A stretch of 64,000 nucleotides of DNA, taken from positions 1,572,001 through 1,636,000 of the forward strand of contig NZ_CP117516.1 in assembly GCF_028621955.1 (NCBI RefSeq), given 5' to 3'. A program made the translations under genes and the position numbers. This document shows positions 53,797 to 61,651 of this stretch, in pieces. The stretch comes from Erythrobacter sp. BLCC-B19. Lineage in GTDB: Bacteria; Pseudomonadota; Alphaproteobacteria; Sphingomonadales; Sphingomonadaceae. The first letter of the stretch is position 1; every line of letters begins with the position of its first letter. The notes under the pieces are model-generated. The model ran no database searches and was not told the origin of the DNA. It saw only the letters and a list, made by a program, of their open reading frames with translations.

Positions 53797-54473
53797 AGCG
53801 GTGTGCCGCTGCCTTGCTGCTGGCTCTGACGGTCGGCGCGGCGGCGCAGGAGAGCGAGGAAAGCCCCTCCATCGCCGCCGAGCTGGCGGGGGAATGGCAG
53901 ATCGTGCCGGTGGATGGCCTCCTCGCCTGCACCGTCACGCTCGGGCAGGAACCGGCGCGCGGCGGGTGGCGGGCGGTGCCGGGTGGCCTGTGCGCGACCC
54001 ATGCCCCGGCAGCGTCCAAGGCGGCGGCCTGGACCTTCGAGGACGGGATGCGCCTGCTCGATGCCACAGGCGCGGTGGTGATGGCGTTCGAGGAGGACGA
54101 GACCGCGCTCCCCGCCAGCCCCAGCGTTGCCGCGCCGCAGTTCTACCTCGTCCCCGCGATCCCCGGCTTCGTCAGCCTGCGCCAGCCGGGTGAGTGGGAG
54201 GGGCCGTGGCAGATCACCGCCAAGGGGCAGAAGCCTTGCGTGCTCCAGTTCGGCCCGCCCGCCAATCTCGATGCGCCGCGCGAGGGCGGGCGCGTCAGTC
54301 TGCGCAAATGCCGCAACCGGGGCTTGGCGCGGATGAACCGCTGGTACCTCGAGGGCATGGATCTGATGCTCGCCGGGCCGGATGATGCACAGATCGCCTT
54401 CGCGCCCGACGGGGCCGAGACGCACCGCAGCGATGACGGGCGCTGGCGGCTCGCCCATTGGACGGGACGCTGA
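53793..54473 (+). CDS. Exported protein with two AprI/Inh-like domains
   Basis: A 226-residue protein with a signal peptide (ends AAA|QES). Two similar beta-barrel-like halves resemble the AprI/Inh metalloprotease-inhibitor fold: residues about 28-110 (LAGEWQIVPVDG, CTVTLG, MRLLDATGAVVMAF) and about 125-222 (GEWEGPWQI, CVLQFG, MDLMLAGPDDAQIAF). Each half has a conserved Trp and Cys pair. Classical AprI has one such domain, so this is a duplication. No protease gene is adjacent. Confidence 0.65.
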   Translation: MKRCAAALLLALTVGAAAQESEESPSIAAELAGEWQIVPVDGLLACTVTLGQEPARGGWRAVPGGLCATHAPAASKAAAWTFEDGMRLLDATGAVVMAFEEDETALPASPSVAAPQFYLVPAIPGFVSLRQPGEWEGPWQITAKGQKPCVLQFGPPANLDAPREGGRVSLRKCRNRGLARMNRWYLEGMDLMLAGPDDAQIAFAPDGAETHRSDDGRWRLAHWTGR

Positions 54474-54544
54474 GGACACGTCGCGGCCGGGGCTTGACGC
54501 AAATGCGGCGGCCACAGCACTAATGCAGCACAAGGGGGGCTTTC

Positions 54545-56953
54545 ATGGCCAGCAATGATTCCGGTCGCTGGGATGCGATCATGGCGGCGTTCGACCGCAT
54601 CGTGGCGCTCGATCCGTCCGCGCGCGAGGCGGCGCTGGCAGGCCTTGCGCCCGAGGTGGGCGATCAGGTGCGCAGGATGCTGGCGGCGGGCGAGCTGACC
54701 GGGATTCTCGATGGTGGCCCGCTCGGCCTTGCCGCGGCCAGCGCTCCGCCTTCGGCCACACTGGCGGCGGGCGATACTATCGGCGGCTTCGTGATCGACC
54801 GCCTGCTGGGGCGCGGCGGGATGGGCGAGGTCTATCTGGCCACCCGCGATGATCCCTCGTTCCGCCAGCAGGTCGCGCTCAAGCTGCTGCGGGTCGACAT
54901 GGCGGTGGATGAAAAACTGTTCGCCCGCGAACGGCGGATGCTGGCGCGGCTCGATCATCCGCATATCGCCCATTTCATCGACGGCGGTGTGACCCCCGAG
55001 GGGCGGCTGTGGATGGCGATGGCCTATGTCGAGGGCGAGACGATGAGCGCCTGGGTGGCGCGCACCAACCCTTCGCTGGCGGATCGTCTCGCCGTGTTCC
55101 GGCAGGTGTGCGAGGCGGCGGGCCATGCCCACGCCAATCTGATCGTCCACCGCGACATCAAGCCTTCCAACATCCTGATCGACCGGCAGGGGCGGGCGCG
55201 GCTGCTCGATTTCGGGGTGGCCTCGCTGGCGGAAGACCCGGATCGTTCGGGGATCACCGGCGGCGTGCTGACGCTGCACTATGCCTCGCCCGAACAGCTG
55301 ACCGCCGGGCCGGTGACGGTGGCGACCGATATTCATGCGCTGGGGCTGGTGCTCTACACCCTGCTCGCCGACACCCAGCCGTGGGGCGACAGCGGCAGCC
55401 CGCTCTCCACGCTGGTGCGCCGCATCGTCGAGGACGAAGTGCGCGGGCCGAGCCGGGCCGAGGCGCGGGGCGCGGCCGCGATCCCGGCGAGCCTGCTGGC
55501 GGGCGATCTCGATGCGATCGTGCTCAAGGCGCTGCGCAAGGACCCGGCGGAGCGCTATCCCAGTGTGGCGGCGCTGCTGGCGGATCTGGATGCCTATGCC
55601 GAATTCCGCCCCGTCGCAGCGCGCAGCGCGACCACCGGTTACCGGATCAAGCGCTTCCTCAGGCGCTACCGCTGGCAGGTGGCGGCGGCGGCGGCGGTGC
55701 TGGTGACGCTGACCGGCGGGATCATCGCCACCACCCGGCAGGCCAATATCGCCGAGGCTGAACGCGACCGCGCGCTGGCCGAGGCACGGCGGGCGGACTC
55801 GATCGTCCAGACCCTCACGCTGGCGCTGGCGCAGGGCGGATCGTCGGGCGATCTCACCTTCCGCCAGACCCTCGACCAGACGGCGAAGCGCCTGCTCGAA
55901 ACGCTCGACGGCAGCGACCGGTCAGGGGCGACCGCCAATGCTGTCGCTGACCTCTATATCTTCGTGCAGGATGCCAAATCCGCGCAGGGCTTTATCGATG
56001 CGGCGCTTGCCAAGGGGATCGGCAAGGACAGCCCGCTGGAGACCGCGCGGCTGATGGCAAGCCTTGCCGATGTCGAGGTGAGCATCGGCGAGATGGACCG
56101 CGCCCCCGGCCTGCTCGACCAGGCCGAGGCGCTGCTCCCGCCCGGCACTCCCGAGAGCGAAGCGGCGCGCGAATCGATCATCAGCACCCGCGCCTCGCTG
56201 GCGCGGCGCAGCGGCGATCTGGATCAGGCGATTGCGCTGATCGGTGATCTCGACCGGGCCGAGCGCGCATTTGGCGGCGACCGGAGCCAGGTGCTGGTGC
56301 GTTACAACAACCTGCTGGTCTATCTGATCGAAGCCAATCGTCTGGCCGAGGCCGACGCCGTCTTCGCACGGGCGGACAAGCTGCTGGCGACACCGGGGCT
56401 GGGCGACACGATCCAGGGGCTCGGGCTCGATCAGCTGCGCGCTGCCGTGCTGATGCGCACCGACCGCAACGGGCAGGCGGGCGAGGTGCTGCGCCGCGTG
56501 ATCGAGCGGCGGCGGCGGCTTTATGGCGAAAGCCCGGCGCTCGCCTCCGACCTTTCGCTCTATGCCCGTCAGCAGCTGGCCGAGGGCAAGCCTGATGCAG
56601 CGGCAGCGGCAGCGGGCGAAGCGCGCCCGATGCTGGCGCAGTTTCTGGGCGAGGCGTCCGTGCCGGTGGTGCTGCAGGATCTGGTGCTGGCGCAGATCAT
56701 GGCCGAACAGGGCAATCTCGCCCCGGCCCGCGCCCAGATCGCCAAGGTCGAAGCCGCCGCCGCCGCCATCCCGCCGCTCGCGCCGCAACTGGAGCTGACC
56801 CGCGCGGTGATCGAACTTGCCGCGCGTGACAAACCCGCCGCCAGCGCCGCGCTCGACAAGGCCAGGGCCGGGTTCGAGGCGATGGGGCCGGCAGGTGCGT
56901 TCGGGGTGCAGAGCGTCGCCAAGACCCGCGCGCGGGTGGACAAGCTGCCCTAG
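54545..56953 (+). CDS. Membrane-anchored Ser/Thr protein kinase with helical-repeat sensor
   Basis: An 802-residue Hanks-type kinase. The kinase domain occupies about residues 75-345 (LGRGGMGEVYLA, Lys in VALKLL, HRDIKPSN, DFGVASLAEDP). A membrane helix near residues 375-400 follows. The C-terminal periplasmic region of about 390 residues looks like TPR-type helical repeats, in place of PASTA domains. It ends tail-to-tail with an ECF sigma factor gene, the stops overlapping by four bases, which is a recurrent kinase/sigma pairing. Confidence 0.9.
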   Translation: MASNDSGRWDAIMAAFDRIVALDPSAREAALAGLAPEVGDQVRRMLAAGELTGILDGGPLGLAAASAPPSATLAAGDTIGGFVIDRLLGRGGMGEVYLATRDDPSFRQQVALKLLRVDMAVDEKLFARERRMLARLDHPHIAHFIDGGVTPEGRLWMAMAYVEGETMSAWVARTNPSLADRLAVFRQVCEAAGHAHANLIVHRDIKPSNILIDRQGRARLLDFGVASLAEDPDRSGITGGVLTLHYASPEQLTAGPVTVATDIHALGLVLYTLLADTQPWGDSGSPLSTLVRRIVEDEVRGPSRAEARGAAAIPASLLAGDLDAIVLKALRKDPAERYPSVAALLADLDAYAEFRPVAARSATTGYRIKRFLRRYRWQVAAAAAVLVTLTGGIIATTRQANIAEAERDRALAEARRADSIVQTLTLALAQGGSSGDLTFRQTLDQTAKRLLETLDGSDRSGATANAVADLYIFVQDAKSAQGFIDAALAKGIGKDSPLETARLMASLADVEVSIGEMDRAPGLLDQAEALLPPGTPESEAARESIISTRASLARRSGDLDQAIALIGDLDRAERAFGGDRSQVLVRYNNLLVYLIEANRLAEADAVFARADKLLATPGLGDTIQGLGLDQLRAAVLMRTDRNGQAGEVLRRVIERRRRLYGESPALASDLSLYARQQLAEGKPDAAAAAAGEARPMLAQFLGEASVPVVLQDLVLAQIMAEQGNLAPARAQIAKVEAAAAAIPPLAPQLELTRAVIELAARDKPAASAALDKARAGFEAMGPAGAFGVQSVAKTRARVDKLP

Positions 56954-57498
56954 GCGGGCGGCGACCCGCCCTCGGCCATCTGCGCGTGGATCCACGCCCG
57001 CGCGCGCACCCACCAGCGGCGCACGGTGCGGTCGGTGATGCCGAGCACTTCGGCGGTCTCGGTTTCGGACAGGCCGACGAAGAACCGGCAATCGACCAGC
57101 CGCGCCAGATCGGGATCGTGCTTCGCCAGATCGGCCAGCGCCTCGCCCAGCATCACCAGCTGCTCATCGTCACGGCTCTCTGCGGCGAGATGTTCGAGCG
57201 CGCCGGTCAGGCTTGCCCGCTCGCCCTTCCGCTTGCTCGCCAGCCGCGCCCGCGCCGCATCGACCAGCACGTGCCGCATCGCGGTTGCCGCGCAGCCGAG
57301 GAAATGCGCCTTGCTCTGCCAGTCGGCGCGATTGCGGATCTTGAGATAGGCCTCGCCGATCAGCGCGGTCGGCTGGAGCGTACCGGGGCTGCCCGCCCAG
57401 CGATGCTCGCGCCGGGCGATCTCGTGCAGTTCCTCATAGAGCAACTTGATCAGCGCCTCGGATGAGGGCGCCGGAACGCTTGCGTCTCGTTCGGCCAT
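56950..57498 (-). CDS. ECF-type RNA polymerase sigma factor (PF07638 type)
   Basis: A sigma factor of about 182 residues. Region 2 includes LLYEELHEIARRE, ALIGEAYLKIRN and AATAMRHVLVDAARARLA, and region 4 ends with ETAEVLGITDRTVRRWWVRARAWI. This sequence type (ECF sigma of the PF07638 group) is often encoded next to Ser/Thr kinases and thought to be controlled by phosphorylation in place of a membrane anti-sigma factor; none is seen here. Start is ATG 57498, just after GGGGG; ATGs at 57501 and 57513 are alternatives. Confidence 0.88.
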   Translation of the reverse strand: MAERDASVPAPSSEALIKLLYEELHEIARREHRWAGSPGTLQPTALIGEAYLKIRNRADWQSKAHFLGCAATAMRHVLVDAARARLASKRKGERASLTGALEHLAAESRDDEQLVMLGEALADLAKHDPDLARLVDCRFFVGLSETETAEVLGITDRTVRRWWVRARAWIHAQMAEGGSPPA

Positions 57499-57586
57499 CA
57501 TGCCCCCAATCATCCCGATAAGACCCAGGGATGGTGCCGCGCGATGCGGGGATTGGCAAGCAGGCGGGCGGGGAGCGGAGCGAAAT

Positions 57587-57616
57587 TTGTCGAGTCACTT
57601 GTCCGGTTTCGACAAG
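57587..57616. promoter_or_regulatory. Array of TTGTC half-sites in the sigma/exported-protein spacer
   Basis: TTGTC occurs at 57587 and 57599 and its complement GACAA at 57611, each 12 bases apart. Together they form the inverted repeats TTGTCGA/TCGACAA (57587-57593 and 57609-57615) and CTTGTC/GACAAG (57598-57603 and 57611-57616). This lies between the divergent ECF sigma gene and the large exported protein gene and is a good operator candidate. Confidence 0.45.
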
Positions 57617-57664
57617 CAATCGCGTCCTGCCGATTGTAGTGACCATCCACGGGAGGGGAATGCG

Positions 57665-60600
57665 ATGATGACGAAATCGACGGGCGTGCGTGTGATGCTG
57701 TGCGCGCTGGCTGCCACAACGTGCCTTTCGGGCAGCCTTTCGCCCGTGTGGGCGCAGAGCGCGCCTCCGGGGCGTCCGCCGCGTGTTGCCCCGACGCCGA
57801 CCCCTTCGCCGACGCCGACACCCACGGCGACCGCCACCCCGGCGCGCCCTGCGCCGATCCGTCTCGGTGCGCCCAAGCCAGCGGCAACGCCTGCGCCTGC
57901 TGCCACGCCGACACCTGCGCCCGCGCCGATCCGGCTCGGCACGCCCAAGCCTGCCGCCGCTCCTGCCGCTGCGCCGACCCCGGCCCCTGCGCCGATCAGG
58001 CTGGGCGCGCCCAAACCCGCCACCGCGCCCGCAGCCCAGCCTGCCACCACGCCTGCGCCCAAGCCCGCCGCGCCCGCGCCCACGGTGAGCTCGGCCAAGC
58101 CGCCCGCTGCCGCGCCAGCGATCAAGGTTGCCCCTGCGGTCGCCGCTCCGCCCAAGGCCGACGTCAAGGCACCGGGGCCGGGCGCGGTGCCTGTCAGCCT
58201 CGAAATCATGCCCTTCGCCAAGCGTGAGAGCGATGCGCCGCGCGGCGGGATGGACGAGATCGTGCCCTCGGCCCGCCAGGCCGCGCCCAAGGTGCCCGAT
58301 GCCGTCGCGATGCCGAACGGCAGCACCTTCACCCCCAAGCGCACGGTGATCGCCCAGGGACGGTTCAGCGACCGGCTCAAGCAGCTCGGCCCGACCCAGA
58401 CCTTCACGCTGGCGCAGATGAAGTCGGGCGCGCCGATCCAGCTCGGCAACACCCGGGTGGACATGAGCCGGGTGCTGGCCAACCCCCAATCGGTCGCCAA
58501 CCGGGCTGTGGCGCTCGACAGCCTCAAGGGATCGGTGCGGGTCAACAACACCTCCTTTGCCGCAACGCGGGTGAAGGACGGGCTGGTGGTGCGCAGCTTC
58601 GTCAATTACTCGCTGCTGCCGGGCACCTGCACCGTCGCAACGCGCCGCGCCGCCGTGGAGAAGGCCGGGGTGCGCTGCGCCACGCCGATGACCGCCGCCC
58701 AGCGCGACAAGGCGTTCTCGACCCCTGGCGATCCCCGCTATGTCGCCGATCCGGCCCTGCGCGCGCAGGCGCTGGCCGAGGCCAAGAAGCAGGCGGATGA
58801 CGATGCCAAGATGCTCGCCAAGGATGTCGCCGCGCTGCGCGCCGATCTCAAGATCCCGCAGCTGCGCGCCGAAATGGTGGCCGCCATCGGCGAGGCCGAG
58901 GTCAAGCGGATCGAAGCCCTGAGCGATGCCGATCTGGCCGCCGAAATCGTCAATTCGGGCGACACCAAGATGGAGGATGTCAGCTACATCCCGATCAACG
59001 ACACGGTCGAGGCCTTCAAGCCCGCGGTCAAGCTTGGCCTCGCCCCGCCGCCCCCGCCCGGCCCGGTGGCGCAGGAGTTCGACCTTGGCACCCAGTATTT
59101 CCTCGCCGGTTTCACCTTCGGGCGTGAATATGAATGGCGGCTGCGGATCGAACAGCGCATCAACCGCTGCCTGATCGGCTGCGCCAAGACCTACTACGTC
59201 GAGGCCTTTGCCGGGTTCAATTACGGCCTCGGCCTGCGTTTCCCGATCGAGGTGACCGGCAAGGCGAACTTCAAGAAGGAGACGAACGGCACCACCACCG
59301 CCTCGGTCACGCCCACCTTCCGCACCTTCGACGGGCAGGAATCGCACTATCTGGCCGCCGGGTTGCCCAAGGAAAAGCTGTTCGACGCCAAGGAATTCGT
59401 CGCGCAGTTCGGCGCCCATGCCGGGTTCGGTTTCGATGTGCCGCTCTATCCCTCGCTGTCGATCGCCTTCTCCAAGCAGCTCGATTTCACCGATTACCTT
59501 GGCAAGGAATTCAACGGCGGCAACTTTACCCCACCCGTTCCGGGCAAGCCGATGGTCGGCAATCTCACGCTGTATGATGTCGACCTGATCGGCGGACAGG
59601 GCAATTTCGGCTTTGTCGGCGCGCAGGTCTTCCCGTCGGCCAACATCATCCTGACCTCGAACGAATTGTCGCTGACTGTCGCCGACAAGAACGGCAAGCC
59701 CCCGGTCAAGCTCACCACCAGCGGCGCGACCGTGCCCGTCAATGCCGATAGCAACACGGGGGCGCTGGAATTCGACATCAAGGACCCGGTCTACAATCTC
59801 GAACTGACGGTCGAGCCGGGCATCGTCGCCCGGGTGTTCGTCGATGTCGGAGTGTGGGGCAAGAGCTGGGATATGCCGGTCTATTTCCCCAGCCTCGCGC
59901 TCAAGGTGCCATCGGGCGGCGTGACCTTCGCCTGCCATGACGGGACGGTGTGCTCACGCGATTATGCGCTGGTCCCCAACAGTCAGGATATCGCGCTGCA
60001 AGGCATCGCCAAGTGGGTCAACCAGTTCGAGACCTACTGGTTCGGCCAGTGCCGCGATGCGCAGTGCGAGGGCGACATCCGCTTCATCCGCGCAGGTTAC
60101 GAAGGGGTGATGAAGGGCCAGATCAAGAAAGCGGGCACCCCGTCGCCCAGCAATCTCGGGGCTGATCCCTTCTTCGCCGGGAAGTTTACCGAAGCCGGCA
60201 ACATTGCCCAGAAGCAGAAGCGGGAATCCGATCTCAGGCGGTTCAACATCGAATTCGAGCCTACCTGGTCGGCCAAGTGCGCGGACAACAAATGCCGCAG
60301 CGCGATCAAGCTGATCCGCACCGCGGCGGATATCGACTTCAAGAAGCTGATTGCGACCGATCCGCCCGTGCTCAAGCCGGGCGAAGGGATCTATATCGAG
60401 AGCTTCGGCTGGAATTCGCGCATGACGAAGGCCGAGGATGAAGCGATGGTCTCGATCGTCGAAAGCATCGACACCAAGCTCGCCGCATCGGGCGAGACGT
60501 GGATCGCGCCGGTCAAGAACAGCTACCAGAAGCAGTGCCTCGATCAGCGCTGCCGGTTCGAAGTGGCCTTCACCGCCGATGTGATGGGCGGCGAGGCGGC

Positions 60601-60730
60601 CAAGATTTCCAAGCTCAGCCCCGATCTCAAGAAGGAAGGCGTGGTGGCCGAAGTGACCAAGCAGTTCAAGCCGCGCTTCGAGAAGGCGGTGAAGGACAGC
60701 AAGAACCGCGTCAGCCCCGAGATCAAGTAA
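57665..60730 (+). CDS. Large exported protein with repeats and Cys pairs, unknown
   Basis: A 1021-residue protein I do not recognise. It has a signal peptide (cut near VWA|QS, residue 30) and a Pro/Ala/Thr-rich segment (31-160) with three copies of APIRLGxPKP at 63-72, 87-96 and 109-118. A mixed region and a beta-rich central region with CLIGCAKTYYVEAFAGFNYG come next. The C-terminal third repeats a C-x4-C motif three times (796/801, 872/877, 958/963), each followed by a short strand. GGGAGGGG precedes ATG 57665. It is divergent from the ECF sigma gene and followed by a DUF3592 gene, so it is a likely target or partner of that signalling pair. Confidence 0.75.
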   Translation: MMTKSTGVRVMLCALAATTCLSGSLSPVWAQSAPPGRPPRVAPTPTPSPTPTPTATATPARPAPIRLGAPKPAATPAPAATPTPAPAPIRLGTPKPAAAPAAAPTPAPAPIRLGAPKPATAPAAQPATTPAPKPAAPAPTVSSAKPPAAAPAIKVAPAVAAPPKADVKAPGPGAVPVSLEIMPFAKRESDAPRGGMDEIVPSARQAAPKVPDAVAMPNGSTFTPKRTVIAQGRFSDRLKQLGPTQTFTLAQMKSGAPIQLGNTRVDMSRVLANPQSVANRAVALDSLKGSVRVNNTSFAATRVKDGLVVRSFVNYSLLPGTCTVATRRAAVEKAGVRCATPMTAAQRDKAFSTPGDPRYVADPALRAQALAEAKKQADDDAKMLAKDVAALRADLKIPQLRAEMVAAIGEAEVKRIEALSDADLAAEIVNSGDTKMEDVSYIPINDTVEAFKPAVKLGLAPPPPPGPVAQEFDLGTQYFLAGFTFGREYEWRLRIEQRINRCLIGCAKTYYVEAFAGFNYGLGLRFPIEVTGKANFKKETNGTTTASVTPTFRTFDGQESHYLAAGLPKEKLFDAKEFVAQFGAHAGFGFDVPLYPSLSIAFSKQLDFTDYLGKEFNGGNFTPPVPGKPMVGNLTLYDVDLIGGQGNFGFVGAQVFPSANIILTSNELSLTVADKNGKPPVKLTTSGATVPVNADSNTGALEFDIKDPVYNLELTVEPGIVARVFVDVGVWGKSWDMPVYFPSLALKVPSGGVTFACHDGTVCSRDYALVPNSQDIALQGIAKWVNQFETYWFGQCRDAQCEGDIRFIRAGYEGVMKGQIKKAGTPSPSNLGADPFFAGKFTEAGNIAQKQKRESDLRRFNIEFEPTWSAKCADNKCRSAIKLIRTAADIDFKKLIATDPPVLKPGEGIYIESFGWNSRMTKAEDEAMVSIVESIDTKLAASGETWIAPVKNSYQKQCLDQRCRFEVAFTADVMGGEAAKISKLSPDLKKEGVVAEVTKQFKPRFEKAVKDSKNRVSPEIK

Positions 60731-60763
60731 TCGCGTGCAGCAACCTGCAAGGGGGAACGTGTG

Positions 60764-61456
60764 ATGAAGGACGCGCGCGCCTCGATCGGCTGGCTGTCGG
60801 TGATCTTCGTGCCGGTGGGGGCGGTGATGCTCCTCATCGCCGGGTGGATGCTGAGCCGCGATCCGCTGTTCTCCGGCGCGGGGGCTGAGGCGGAGGGGGC
60901 GGTGGTCGATCTCGAACGGTCAGCCTCGGGCAATGGCAAGGCGAGCTACTATCCCGTGGTTGCCTTCCGCGACGCGGCCGGCCGCGAACATCGCTTCACC
61001 GGCACCATCGGCAGCAACCCCCCTTCCTATCAGAGGGGGGAGACTGTCGCGGTGCGCTATGATCCTGCCGCGCCGGAAGAGGCGGTGATCGACAGCTGGA
61101 CGGCGCGATTGATGGGGCCGGGGCTGACAGCGGGTATGGGGGCGCTGCTGGTGTGGCTGGGGCTGCGCTCGATCGGGCAAGCGCTCGCCGCCCGCCGCCG
61201 CGCACGGGTGCTGGCCGCGCGCGGGATCGAGCTACCCGCGCAACTGCTCGAGGTGTTTCGCGATACCAACGTATCCGACAGCCGGGGGCGCTGGTTCCGG
61301 ATTGCCTGCCTCGCGCAATGGCCCGCGACCGGCGCGGCGATGCGCTTTGTCAGCGCGCCGATGCCCGACGATCCCGCCCCGCTGCTGGCGCAGGGGGCGA
61401 TCAGGGTGCGCGTCGATCCGCAGGATGCCGGGAATTATGAAGTGATCATTGCATGA
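60764..61456 (+). CDS. DUF3592 membrane protein
   Basis: A 230-residue protein with an N-terminal helix (LSVIFVPVGAVMLLIAGWML), a DUF3592 beta domain (YYPVVAFRDAAGREHRF, YQRGETVAVRYDPAAPEEAVI), and a second helix near residue 120, then a further beta domain. AAGGGGGA gives best spacing to ATG 60764; GTG 60761 is the alternative. It begins 33 bp after the large exported protein gene, so probably shares its transcript. Confidence 0.78.
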   Translation: MKDARASIGWLSVIFVPVGAVMLLIAGWMLSRDPLFSGAGAEAEGAVVDLERSASGNGKASYYPVVAFRDAAGREHRFTGTIGSNPPSYQRGETVAVRYDPAAPEEAVIDSWTARLMGPGLTAGMGALLVWLGLRSIGQALAARRRARVLAARGIELPAQLLEVFRDTNVSDSRGRWFRIACLAQWPATGAAMRFVSAPMPDDPAPLLAQGAIRVRVDPQDAGNYEVIIA

Positions 61457-61475
61457 CGCCGGGCAGCCGCCTTCG

Positions 61476-61628
61476 TCAGGCGCGCAGGCGCTGAAACAGC
61501 CGCCTCAGCCACCCAGTTGCGGAACCGGTCGCAGCAGGCCCATGCGCATGGCATACAGCCCAGCGCCCACTGGGGCGGAAGAAAATGGCGATCCGGCCGG
61601 TGAGCGATGCAAGAGGAATGTCTGACAC
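61476..61628 (-). CDS. Small ORF downstream of the acyl-AMP ligase
   Basis: A 50-residue ORF starting at GTG with an excellent GAGGAGG six bases upstream. The peptide is hydrophobic then basic (SDIPLASLTGRIAIFFRPSG at the start, WLRRLFQRLRA at the end). It begins 23 bases after the acyl-AMP ligase stop on the same strand, so it would be the second gene of that operon. I do not recognise it; amphipathic C-terminal Arg-rich helix suggests membrane contact. Not proven to be translated. Confidence 0.45.
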   Translation of the reverse strand: MSDIPLASLTGRIAIFFRPSGRWAVCHAHGPAATGSATGWLRRLFQRLRA

Positions 61629-61651
61629 GGCATTCCTCCTCAGGTTATTGC

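Noticed and set aside
61564..61633. Alternative ATG frame overlapping the small ORF after the acyl-AMP ligase
   Set aside because: The Shine-Dalgarno abuts this ATG with no spacing; the GTG five bases further on is correctly placed.
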